Positions 1-5,226 of a stretch of 6,487 bases of DNA are shown in pieces. How positions within the stretch are numbered: position 1 is the first letter of the stretch; each line of letters opens with the position of its first letter. The DNA comes from Thermoplasmata archaeon (GTDB taxonomy: Archaea; Thermoplasmatota; Thermoplasmata; RBG-16-68-12; JAGMCJ01). Below the pieces are notes generated by a model. The model was not told where the DNA came from and searched no databases. It was given only the letters and a program-made list of their open reading frames with translations. Location of the stretch: assembly GCA_023129265.1 (NCBI GenBank), contig JAGMCJ010000152.1, positions 1 to 6,487 on the forward strand. The letters run 5' to 3'. Made by a program: the position numbers and the translations under genes.

Positions 1-237
1 GTTGCAACGAGGGTTGGCGGCATTCCTGAGCTCGTGCAACATGGAAGGACGGGCTACCTCGTTGACGCTGGGGACGTCCTGGGACTCTCGGAAGCTATTG
101 CAAGGTTGGTTGAGGATCCTACGCTGAGGGAGAAGATGGGATGCGAGGGAAGAGAATCCATGAACAAATACACATGGGAGAGGGCCGCGAGGAAGACATT
201 GGAGCTGTATGAGAAGGCATTGGTGGGATCGACATGA
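1..237 (+). CDS. C-terminal fragment of a GT-B (family 4-like) glycosyltransferase
   Basis: The reading frame is open from base 1, so only the last 78 residues are present. The fragment begins with the sugar-nucleotide-binding signature of GT4 glycosyltransferases: GGIPE at residues 6-10, then HGRTGYLV at 14-21. In this family the glutamate of that motif contacts the donor sugar nucleotide. An amphipathic C-terminal helix region (DPTLREKMG, then YTWERAARKTLELYEKAL) is typical of the family's end. The enzyme would transfer a sugar from a nucleotide donor at the cytoplasmic face of the membrane or in the cytosol; the acceptor cannot be read from this part. Its TGA overlaps the ATG of the next gene (ATGA), which suggests translational coupling. 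A glycosyltransferase is also a regular member of bacterial Nit1C-type clusters, but this fragment is too short and generic to assign to that subfamily. The family call is firm; the specificity is unknown. Confidence 0.85.
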   Translation, partial: VATRVGGIPELVQHGRTGYLVDAGDVLGLSEAIARLVEDPTLREKMGCEGRESMNKYTWERAARKTLELYEKALVGST

Positions 238-674
238 AGACGTTTGAATCGTACGTGCGTTGGACCGGCGGTAACGAGGGAGAGCTCACCTTCGAGAACG
301 GCGACACTATGAAGTTCTCCTCCCCAGTAGACTATGGCGGGGTCGAAGGCTCAGTCGTTCCAGAGGAGCTTCTGATCGCCTCTTTGAACACCTGCCTGCA
401 GATGGCTTTCCTTGCGTACGCTCGGAAGATGAGGGTCGGAATCGAATCCTTCGAATCGGAGGCGGAGGGCCATCTCGACAAGGTCGACCATCAGACGCGG
501 TTTGTCAAGTGCATACTCCGACCGCGGGTCTCGGTATCCTCAGCAAAACACGTCAGTCGCGCGAAGAAGGCCATCTCCCTAGCCGACAAGAATTGCTTCA
601 TCACGAATTCCGTGAATTTCGAAGTTACCGTGGAGCCCTCTGTTCAAGTCGCTGGAGCGGACGAATCTACTTGA
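234..674 (+). CDS. OsmC/Ohr-family thiol peroxidase-like protein
   Basis: This 146-residue protein has the usual OsmC length and layout. The motif PEELLIASLNTCLQ (residues 43-56) carries the conserved first cysteine, Cys54. KNCFITNSVNFEVTVEP (from residue 119) carries the second conserved cysteine, Cys121. In characterised OsmC and Ohr proteins these two form a peroxidatic/resolving pair that reduces organic hydroperoxides, usually using lipoylated proteins or small dithiols; that activity is inferred here. An extra cysteine is at 93. The family acts as a cytoplasmic dimer and no signal peptide is seen. The ATG start overlaps the upstream glycosyltransferase stop by four bases and is preceded by GGTGG about 7 bases upstream, so the start is well supported. 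Its 3' end overlaps by 8 bases the 3' end of the opposing AhpD-like gene, another thiol-based family. Some archaeal OsmC-like proteins have no proven peroxidase role, so substrate and function remain open. Confidence 0.88.
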   Translation: MKTFESYVRWTGGNEGELTFENGDTMKFSSPVDYGGVEGSVVPEELLIASLNTCLQMAFLAYARKMRVGIESFESEAEGHLDKVDHQTRFVKCILRPRVSVSSAKHVSRAKKAISLADKNCFITNSVNFEVTVEPSVQVAGADEST

Positions 675-1005
675 TAAGCGCCTCTGCCACATCGATCGCG
701 TCCTTGGCGAACATGAGAGAGGGTCCCCCTCCCATCTCGACACCGATTGCGCCCGCCTCCAGGATCTCCTCTTTCGTGGCTCCCGCATCGATCGCCTTCT
801 TGATATGCGCTAGCACGCACGACTCCGACTGGACGGCGACGGAGCAGGCCACTGCGACTATCTCCTTCATCTTCAGCGGCAGATGTCCGTCCTTGTAGGT
901 CGATTGCAGGAGCGAACCGAAACCCTCATAGAGATCGGGCATCTCCTCCTTGATCTTCTGCTGGCATTCGTTCCTTTCCTCGATTGCCTTGGCTACAGGT
1001 TTCAT
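667..1005 (-). CDS. Carboxymuconolactone decarboxylase/AhpD-like protein with SxxC site
   Basis: This small (112 residues) all-helical protein belongs to the carboxymuconolactone decarboxylase family, which includes the AhpD alkylhydroperoxidases. The core motif runs KEIVAVACSVAVQSESCVLAH (residues 47-67), followed by AGATKEEILEA (74-84) and MGGGPSLMFA (91-100). AhpD uses Glu-x11-Cys-x2-Cys-x3-His. Here Glu48, Cys63 and His67 are in place but the first cysteine is Ser60, so a classical CxxC disulfide cannot form. Cys54 lies one or two helical turns earlier and might substitute. Function as a peroxidase is therefore uncertain. The upstream reading TTG-ATG allows a TTG start at 1008, but the ATG at 1005 is 7 bases after GGAGG and is preferred. 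The gene is a single unit facing the osmC-like gene, and its stop lies inside that gene's end. The family assignment is firm. Confidence 0.86.
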   Translation of the reverse strand: MKPVAKAIEERNECQQKIKEEMPDLYEGFGSLLQSTYKDGHLPLKMKEIVAVACSVAVQSESCVLAHIKKAIDAGATKEEILEAGAIGVEMGGGPSLMFAKDAIDVAEALIK

Positions 1006-1039
1006 CAAATCTCCTCCGTCCTCGGCATCCCGAACGTGC

Positions 1040-1047
1040 TACTTAAG
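1040..1047 (-). promoter_or_regulatory. Possible TATA box for the AhpD-like gene
   Basis: On the - strand this reads CTTAAGTA, a partial match to the archaeal TATA consensus. It lies about 38 bases before the ATG at 1005, which would give a short leader of roughly 12 bases containing the GGAGGAG ribosome site. The match is imperfect and the surrounding region is not especially AT-rich, so this is tentative. Confidence 0.3.
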
Positions 1048-1096
1048 CCCTCGGAAGGACACGAACACACGCCCTCCCGCCCGGACTTCGGAAAAG

Positions 1097-1104
1097 AAAA
1101 TATG
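1097..1104 (+). promoter_or_regulatory. Possible TATA-like element before the 57-residue protein
   Basis: AAAATATG, preceded by the purine-rich GGAAAAGA that could serve as a BRE, is the only AT-rich patch in the divergent spacer between the AhpD-like gene and the small + strand gene. A start site about 26 bases downstream would fall near 1127, just before the ATG at 1136. The spacing would leave the apparent ribosome site (GGTGAGG, 1123-1129) only partly in the transcript, so the exact pairing is uncertain. Confidence 0.3.
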
Positions 1105-1135
1105 CTCACAAGGGATTATGGGGGTGAGGGTGTTC

Positions 1136-1309
1136 ATGACGATGAGGTTCATCAACTCGTTCGAAGTCGTCGACCTGGTGGAGGAGAATGATGACCGTTG
1201 GGTGACGCTAAGAGACATGAGGGGAGAGAATATCACTGTCAGGGTATCGGAGTATACGGCTTCGGACCTCCACATCGGCGGGGTGGTGGGCCTGTATCTG
1301 GAAGTCTAG
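1136..1309 (+). CDS. Small unrecognised protein (57 residues)
   Basis: I do not recognise a named family. The sequence alternates charged and hydrophobic residues in a beta-strand-like manner (FEVVDLV, RWVTLRDMRG, NITVRVSEY, GGVVGLYLEV), and LRDMRGENITVRV resembles a strand-turn-strand of a small OB-fold or SH3-like barrel. That fold is inference only. It has no cysteines, no signal peptide and no membrane segment. The ATG at 1136 follows GGTGAGG by about 6 bases and is preferred. An upstream in-frame ATG at 1118 would add six residues, and the longer open frame back to 950 lies over the opposing gene and reads as non-protein-like sequence. The stop overlaps the stop of the opposing acetyltransferase gene by 4 bases. 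The protein-like composition and the exact tail-to-tail fit support a real gene, though it is short enough to need homologues for certainty. Confidence 0.6.
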   Translation: MTMRFINSFEVVDLVEENDDRWVTLRDMRGENITVRVSEYTASDLHIGGVVGLYLEV

Positions 1310-1779
1310 ATCTCCCTCTCGTACCTCTGGACCAGCATACCCTTGGATTGCTCGAAGGGCTCTCCCACTTTTTGAAATGAGTATCTCCTCACGCACAGCT
1401 CGCCAATGCCGTGACCGATGAGGATGTTGACGACGTTCTTCCTGCAGTTCGTTCTTTCCGCCAGTTCGAAGAACTGGTCGTACATTGCCTCTGCCAGACC
1501 CGCTGCCCTGCACTCCGGATGGATGGACTGATGCTCTCCGAAGCATATGTCCCCGCGGATTCTTGCCTTGTAGACGCCGACGATCCTCCCTTCGAGCCTC
1601 ATCCCGAAATAGCGGTAGCCGCTCTTCATCTCCTCAACGATTTCCTCTGCGGAGAGCATCCTTTTCCGCCGCCATTCCTCCGGATATTCTTTCGCCTGAG
1701 GCCAGACTACTCTGAAGAGTCCCTCGACGTCTTTCGCATCCGAGGGACCGAGCTCTTCCACCACCCACTCCTCATTCAT
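1306..1779 (-). CDS. GNAT-family N-acetyltransferase, third gene of the Nit1C-like cassette
   Basis: This 157-residue cytoplasmic protein has the GNAT fold layout: an N-terminal strand and helix (WVVEELGPSDAKDVEGLFRVVW), a central strand FGMRLEGRIVGVYKAR (58-73), and the acetyl-CoA pyrophosphate loop at SIHPECRAAGLAEAMY (85-100). There RAAGLA stands for the usual Q/R-x-x-G-x-G/A. A C-terminal YSFQKVGEPFEQSKGMLVQ stretch corresponds to the family's motif B region. It would transfer acetyl (or another acyl) from CoA to an amine; the acceptor is unknown. The start overlaps the end of the AIR-synthase-like gene by 8 bases. An in-frame GTG at 1788 would lengthen the overlap to 17 bases. A GNAT protein is a standing member of bacterial Nit1C clusters, in some genomes fused to the AIR protein. 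This one lacks the VxEQ-type N-terminal signature I associate with the Sll0786 subfamily, so it may be a functional replacement rather than an orthologue. Confidence 0.82.
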   Translation of the reverse strand: MNEEWVVEELGPSDAKDVEGLFRVVWPQAKEYPEEWRRKRMLSAEEIVEEMKSGYRYFGMRLEGRIVGVYKARIRGDICFGEHQSIHPECRAAGLAEAMYDQFFELAERTNCRKNVVNILIGHGIGELCVRRYSFQKVGEPFEQSKGMLVQRYEREI

Positions 1780-2755
1780 CTCTCGCACCCGAGGCGTGAG
1801 CTGGGCTGGCGCCGGTGATTATCTCACTCTCGAGGTCGAACAGTACGCGTGACTCGTCTTCGAGAGAGACTCGCATCTTCCTCTCTTTGGTCGCGCGGCC
1901 CACAACAGCGGCGGCGAACTTCCTGTTTCGTAGTATGTCCAGTGTCTCCTCGGTCCGGGTCCCGCCGCAAGTCAGGATGAACCCGCACCCGGGATACGTG
2001 AGGATCCAAGAGGACAGATCAATGCCTTCGGGCTTTGGGATCCCGCCCACATCCACCTCCGCCCCCACACCGGAGGTCTCGAGCAGCATTGCCAAGGTCC
2101 CTAGAACGCCAGGATTGGATATGTCCTTCGCTGCGGACGCGAATCCCTTGTCCGCGATCTCGACGAAGGCTTCCAGCCTGAACAGAACGTCCTCTGAGGA
2201 CTTCCCGCTCGTGGAATCGAAATTCAGGAATCGGGATTTCATCCTTCCATCGAGGTCTGTTGCGACAACGATGTCGTCACCGGCCCTGCAGCCGAAGCTT
2301 GACAGCGGGTTCTGGGCGGCCCCGAGAATGAACAGCGAGATGGCAGGCGAGTCCGACGCAGGCTGCACGTGTCCCCCGACGATCGGGACCTTGAACTTCA
2401 GGGACCCTTCCCTCATGCCCTTGGCCAGAAGCCTTCCTTCTTGTTCGTCTCGAAACGAGAGCGTGTTCACAACCGCCAAGGGCCTCCCTCCCATGGCGTA
2501 CACGTCATTGACATTAGCGAGGACGGAGCAGTAGCCAGCCCACTCGGGATCCTCGAGGAGCTTGGACCATATGCTCTCTGCCGCCAGAAGAAGGAAACGC
2601 CCCTCATGGTCGATGACAGCGCAGTCCTCCCCGAACCCGTGAACGGTTCTTCCCATGTCCTCGACGGGGCCGAGCTCCTTGATTATCGGGGAGATCGGTT
2701 TCTTCCTCGTGAGGCCCTCGTAGTTCCTTACGAGGTCGACGATTTCCTTCAGCAT
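1772..2755 (-). CDS. AIR synthase-related protein (Sll0787-like), second gene of the Nit1C-like cassette
   Basis: This 327-residue protein belongs to the PurM/HypE/ThiL/SelD (AIR synthase-related) superfamily, which binds and activates ATP at a dimer interface. The N-terminal domain has GFGEDCAVID (40-49), the strand LLLAAES (55-61) and ANVNDVYAMGGRPLAVVNTLSF (80-101), where Asn81 and Asp84 sit at the expected metal/nucleotide positions. VPIVGGHVQP (123-132) follows. The C-terminal domain carries AAKDISNPGVLGTLAMLLETSGVGA (208-232) and the YPGCGFIL segment (254-261). Together these match the Sll0787-type AIR synthase-like proteins of bacterial Nit1C clusters better than PurM, HypE or ThiL. 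Its role there is uncharacterised; ATP-dependent activation of a carboxyl, amide or similar group is an inference from the superfamily. The ATG at 2755 is one base from the stop of the radical SAM gene, with GAGG about 6 bases before it. The 3' end overlaps the GNAT gene. Confidence 0.85.
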   Translation of the reverse strand: MLKEIVDLVRNYEGLTRKKPISPIIKELGPVEDMGRTVHGFGEDCAVIDHEGRFLLLAAESIWSKLLEDPEWAGYCSVLANVNDVYAMGGRPLAVVNTLSFRDEQEGRLLAKGMREGSLKFKVPIVGGHVQPASDSPAISLFILGAAQNPLSSFGCRAGDDIVVATDLDGRMKSRFLNFDSTSGKSSEDVLFRLEAFVEIADKGFASAAKDISNPGVLGTLAMLLETSGVGAEVDVGGIPKPEGIDLSSWILTYPGCGFILTCGGTRTEETLDILRNRKFAAAVVGRATKERKMRVSLEDESRVLFDLESEIITGASPAHASGARDE

Positions 2756-2756
2756 G

Positions 2757-3821
2757 CTATCCTCTGTAGTAGTCCATCAGGGCGGAGCATCCTCCGCACC
2801 GCACACATCCCGCCAGGTTCTTCGTCGGATCGATTCCGTGCTCCCTCATGCTCTCGCACGCGTAGAGGTAGTACTCCTCCATGACCTCCGGTCTGGGCGG
2901 GACGAGATCCTGAAGCGGTGTCTCTTCCAACGGCCTGAGCGGGACGATGAAGGGGATGACGCCCCTCTCGCACATTCTGTCGATCCCCGCCAAGGTCTCG
3001 TTCCTCTCCTCTCCAAGTCCTAGGATGATGTATGAGCTCACCTGATTGGGACCGAAGATGTCAAGGGCGTCCTCCCACGCCTTGAAGTAGAGATTGTACT
3101 CGCCCGCCTTGCCTGGACACACTCTTCGGAGGGTCGCCCTATCGAGGGATTCGATGTGGATGCCGATGCTGTCCGCTCCCGCCGAGTGCATCGATTCGAT
3201 CTCTTCCTCCGCTACCGGCTCGATTTGCACATGGACGCGCATCTTCGTGTTATCCTTCACCGCCTCGGTTGCGCTCGAGAGCATCCTTGAGCCTTTATCC
3301 TTCAGATTGGGCGTGCCCGTTGTGAGGGTGACGTGGTTGAAGTGCTCATCCTCCGCCGCCTCGGCAACCTCGGCCAGATGATGGGGTCTCTTCAACTCCA
3401 TGGTCGTCCCGTGCTTCAGTGAGAGCTCGATACCGCAGAACTTGCACTGATCACCACGTTCCCATCTGACGCATCTCTGATAGACCGTCGAGCCGAGGCA
3501 TCTGTTCCCGTGAGCCAGTGCGATCATCCGCATCCGCACACCGTCAGATGTCGGCAAATCGTAGAATCTGGGGTTGTCCAGGAGGTTAACCTTCGTCTCC
3601 TCCCCCCTGTCACTAACGTAGTGATTGCCGTCACGCTCGAGCAGATGAATCGGAGAGTCCTCCGCAAACCCGAATATGGGGACGTTCGTGACGGAATCGT
3701 GCAACAGGACGTACCTCCCGCCAGCAGGTCCCGCGCCCCACTTCCTTCCCTCCTTTAGGTTATCGGGGGCTCTCATTCCGAGACACAGGAGTCTATTCTT
3801 GAGGGTGGCTTCCATCTCCAT
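2757..3821 (-). CDS. MSMEG_0568-like radical SAM enzyme, first gene of the Nit1C-like cassette
   Basis: This 354-residue protein shows the features of the radical SAM family found in Nit1C/nitrogen-starvation clusters (MSMEG_0568 type, nitD-like). An N-terminal WGAGPAGGRYVLL (28-40) and FYDLPTSDGVRM (86-97) precede the cluster site. The cysteines Cys117, Cys126 and Cys129 are spaced CX8CX2C, instead of the usual CX3CX2C, and are followed by GIELSLKHGTT (130-140). TLTTGTPN (165-172), VQIEP (198-202), AGADSIGIHIES (214-225) and VCPGKAGE (234-241) follow through the barrel. The C-terminus has a CX2CX2C triplet (Cys339, 342, 345) that could bind a second iron-sulfur cluster. The enzyme would cleave S-adenosylmethionine to start radical chemistry on an unknown substrate in the cytoplasm. 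The start is ATG 3821; an in-frame ATG at 3815 has better spacing to GGAG and could be the true start. A TATA box at 3858-3865 supports a promoter here. Family identity rests on recalled motifs, not on a search. Confidence 0.87.
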   Translation of the reverse strand: MEMEATLKNRLLCLGMRAPDNLKEGRKWGAGPAGGRYVLLHDSVTNVPIFGFAEDSPIHLLERDGNHYVSDRGEETKVNLLDNPRFYDLPTSDGVRMRMIALAHGNRCLGSTVYQRCVRWERGDQCKFCGIELSLKHGTTMELKRPHHLAEVAEAAEDEHFNHVTLTTGTPNLKDKGSRMLSSATEAVKDNTKMRVHVQIEPVAEEEIESMHSAGADSIGIHIESLDRATLRRVCPGKAGEYNLYFKAWEDALDIFGPNQVSSYIILGLGEERNETLAGIDRMCERGVIPFIVPLRPLEETPLQDLVPPRPEVMEEYYLYACESMREHGIDPTKNLAGCVRCGGCSALMDYYRG

Positions 3822-3857
3822 TTCTCCAGGATGTTCCCTTCAGAGAAGGAGTACAAG

Positions 3858-3865
3858 CTATAAAC
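3858..3865 (-). promoter_or_regulatory. TATA box for the radical SAM/AIR/GNAT cassette
   Basis: On the - strand this reads GTTTATAG, preceded by the A-rich GAATAAAAC that fits a BRE. Its centre is about 27 bases upstream of roughly 3834, which would leave a 13-19 base leader containing GGAG before the ATG at 3821 or 3815. It lies in the 88-base gap after the regulator gene, so the cassette can be transcribed independently of the regulator. The palindrome AAACGTTT (3862-3869) overlaps it. Confidence 0.65.
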
Positions 3866-3909
3866 GTTTTATTCGGTGGACCAGGGAGTCCGAAGGACAG
3901 CGCGCGCTC

Positions 3910-4968
3910 TCACTTCGGCATGCTCTCCACGGCCTCCTTGATGAGACTGGAGAAGTCGCAGTTGACTGGGATCTTGGCTTCACTCAGTGCCACGAGTTCC
4001 GATCTGGGTTCGCCCTTGAGGAATCCCTTCTCCGTGTAGAATGACAGGAGGCCCTTCCTTGTCTTGAAGTGCTCGTCGTAGTTCCTGAAGGCTCCGCAAC
4101 CCACGGTTTCGACATTGGCTGAGAAGTTGAGGAACTGGGGAACCTGCTCGGCACTTCTCTGAATCCCCTCGGCCCTCAACCTGAGAGGTGTCCTTGGACT
4201 ATACTTGAAGTGGGCGAATGCGAGTATCTCGTATCCCAGCTTCCCAAGGTCCACGATCCTTGCGGTCCGCGTCAGACCGGTCCTCTCGAACTTCTTCCTC
4301 ATGGTCGATATGACCTGCCTCGATGCATCGATTCTCTCAGACAGAGCAACATCCGTGTCCTCCGGATGGTCAACGAGGCCTCTGAGAACCGTCCTCTCCT
4401 TCTTCGTGAGTCTCCTGACGACGACCTTCTGGAAGGGGGCTTCAACGACCACCTTGTCCTTAATGTCAAAAAGCCCGCGAAGAATCCAGGAGTAGTCGAA
4501 ATGCCTGATATGCTTGCTGGTTTCAAACGGGAAGACCACCGATGTCCCTTCAGCTCCCCGAAACAGGTCCGTTTCGGCGAACTCGAACTCAATCGCTTCC
4601 GCCCACCTTCTGTAGGACGTGTAGTCCCTCGCCGCTGAGACATGAAAAAAGAAATCTGGTGACGTTAAAAGGTAATACAGGCCCTTGTTCTCTCTCCTCA
4701 ACGCATCCACGAATCGGTTCCTCATGGCGTCACTCGCGGAAGGACTGAACTTCCCGTACCTGACGACAATGAGTTCATACCCGAGTCTGTTGACCGCTGG
4801 GATCCTGACAGTCTTGAAGTAGCCCGACTCGTGCAATCGCCTTCTGATGGCCGTGATCGTTGAGTGCTTGACCTCCATCTCATCGGAGAGCTCACGGTCG
4901 TTCATGGTCGGGTGCCTCACAAGCCCGTAGAGGACCTTTCTCTCGTTTCTCGTCAAACCCTTCTTCAC
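3910..4968 (-). CDS. Tandem-duplicated winged-helix, Lrp/AsnC-like transcriptional regulator
   Basis: The protein (352 residues from GTG 4968) consists of two copies of one unit, about 180 residues apart. The first winged-helix is residues 5-76 and the second 187-258. They align without gaps at an offset of 182: LTRNERKVLYGLVRHP against LTKKERTVLRGLVDHP, and RLGYE with KFSP against KLGYE with KYSP. Each is followed by a sensor-like region (DFFFHVSAARDYTSY at 105-119, and NVETVGCGAFRNYDEHF at 285-301) resembling the ligand-binding half of Lrp/AsnC proteins. One chain therefore probably mimics an Lrp dimer. It would bind DNA through recognition helices near residues 34-48 and 216-230; the ligand is unknown. 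A TTG-started frame back to 5076 exists but has no ribosome site. GTG 4968 lies about 26 bases after a TATA box and fits a leaderless transcript; GTG 4974 is an alternative. It precedes the radical SAM cassette on the same strand and may regulate it or the divergent SPASM operon. Confidence 0.82.
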   Translation of the reverse strand: MKKGLTRNERKVLYGLVRHPTMNDRELSDEMEVKHSTITAIRRRLHESGYFKTVRIPAVNRLGYELIVVRYGKFSPSASDAMRNRFVDALRRENKGLYYLLTSPDFFFHVSAARDYTSYRRWAEAIEFEFAETDLFRGAEGTSVVFPFETSKHIRHFDYSWILRGLFDIKDKVVVEAPFQKVVVRRLTKKERTVLRGLVDHPEDTDVALSERIDASRQVISTMRKKFERTGLTRTARIVDLGKLGYEILAFAHFKYSPRTPLRLRAEGIQRSAEQVPQFLNFSANVETVGCGAFRNYDEHFKTRKGLLSFYTEKGFLKGEPRSELVALSEAKIPVNCDFSSLIKEAVESMPK

Positions 4969-4990
4969 GAACACTTCAAGGGTCCCGACG

Positions 4991-4998
4991 TATTTTAA
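4991..4998 (-). promoter_or_regulatory. TATA box for the regulator gene
   Basis: On the - strand this reads TTAAAATA inside ACTTAAAATACG. Its centre is about 26 bases upstream of GTG 4968, the distance expected between an archaeal TATA box and the transcription start. No Shine-Dalgarno-like sequence precedes either this GTG or the distal TTG, so a leaderless mRNA is the simplest reading. Confidence 0.55.
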
Positions 4999-5062
4999 GT
5001 CTATGAATTTGTTAGGACTTCCGCCAATACTGCACTCAATGTCCTCCGTGGATTGTGCAACT

Positions 5063-5091
5063 CGTGCAGATGACAAGAACGACGTGCAGAT
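5063..5091. repeat. Pair of 9-base direct repeats, 20-base period
   Basis: CGTGCAGAT is present at 5063-5071 and again at 5083-5091. The 20-base start-to-start distance is about two helical turns, so two bound protein units would face the same side of the DNA. It lies between divergent promoters beside a regulator gene. Chance occurrence cannot be excluded for a single pair. Confidence 0.4.
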
Positions 5092-5193
5092 ATCTCAGGA
5101 TGCGCGCTGTGGTCCGTGCGTCCAAAGCATGCTGCCCTCGGAACGGTCGCGTCCGCCTGTCTTGTGCACCCCCAGAATATGGCCAAGCAACCA

Positions 5194-5201
5194 TTATATA
5201 G
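5194..5201 (+). promoter_or_regulatory. TATA box for the radical SAM/SPASM operon
   Basis: TTATATAG is a close match to the archaeal TATA consensus. Its centre is about 26 bases before 5224, which falls between an in-frame GTG (5221) and ATG (5227), so the transcript would be leaderless or nearly so. No separate ribosome site with proper spacing is present; GGAG directly abuts the ATG. Confidence 0.65.
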
Positions 5202-5226
5202 ACAGACTGATTTAATTGCAGTGGAG

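Larger units (their letters stand above)
4969..5226. promoter_or_regulatory. Divergent intergenic control region between regulator and SPASM gene
   Basis: This 258-base spacer is unusually long for a window where most genes overlap or abut. It contains oppositely directed TATA-like boxes near its two ends (4991-4998 and 5194-5201). In the middle the 9-mer CGTGCAGAT occurs twice (5063-5071 and 5083-5091), exactly 20 bases apart, and TTGTGCA also occurs twice (5053-5059 and 5162-5168). These could be operator sites for the neighbouring Lrp-like regulator. Open frames extend into the spacer from both sides but read as non-protein-like sequence and lack ribosome sites. No tRNA or structured RNA is evident. 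Confidence 0.5.

Noticed and set aside
1411..1818. + strand frame opposite the GNAT gene
   Set aside because: No motif or ribosome site, and it spans the AIR/GNAT junction in antisense; a shadow of the GNAT gene.
1815..2534. Long + strand open frame (239 residues) opposite the AIR synthase-like gene
   Set aside because: It is serine- and proline-rich with no family motif, and it lies entirely over a clear - strand gene with strong conserved motifs, so it is a shadow frame.
1772..2755. Methanogenesis marker 2, PurM, HypE or ThiL identity for the AIR-related protein
   Set aside because: All share the superfamily fold, but the gene sits directly behind an MSMEG_0568-like radical SAM gene and its AKDISNPGVLGTLAMLLE and YPGCGF segments fit the Sll0787-like group better. 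No purine, hydrogenase or thiamine genes are nearby.
4969..5076. N-terminal extension of the regulator from TTG 5076
   Set aside because: No ribosome site, it overlaps the TATA box, and the extra 36 residues do not resemble the repeat unit or a known domain.
5116..5226. N-terminal extension of the SPASM enzyme from ATG 5116
   Set aside because: It runs through the TATA box at 5194-5201 and has no ribosome site; family homology begins only a few residues after ATG 5227.
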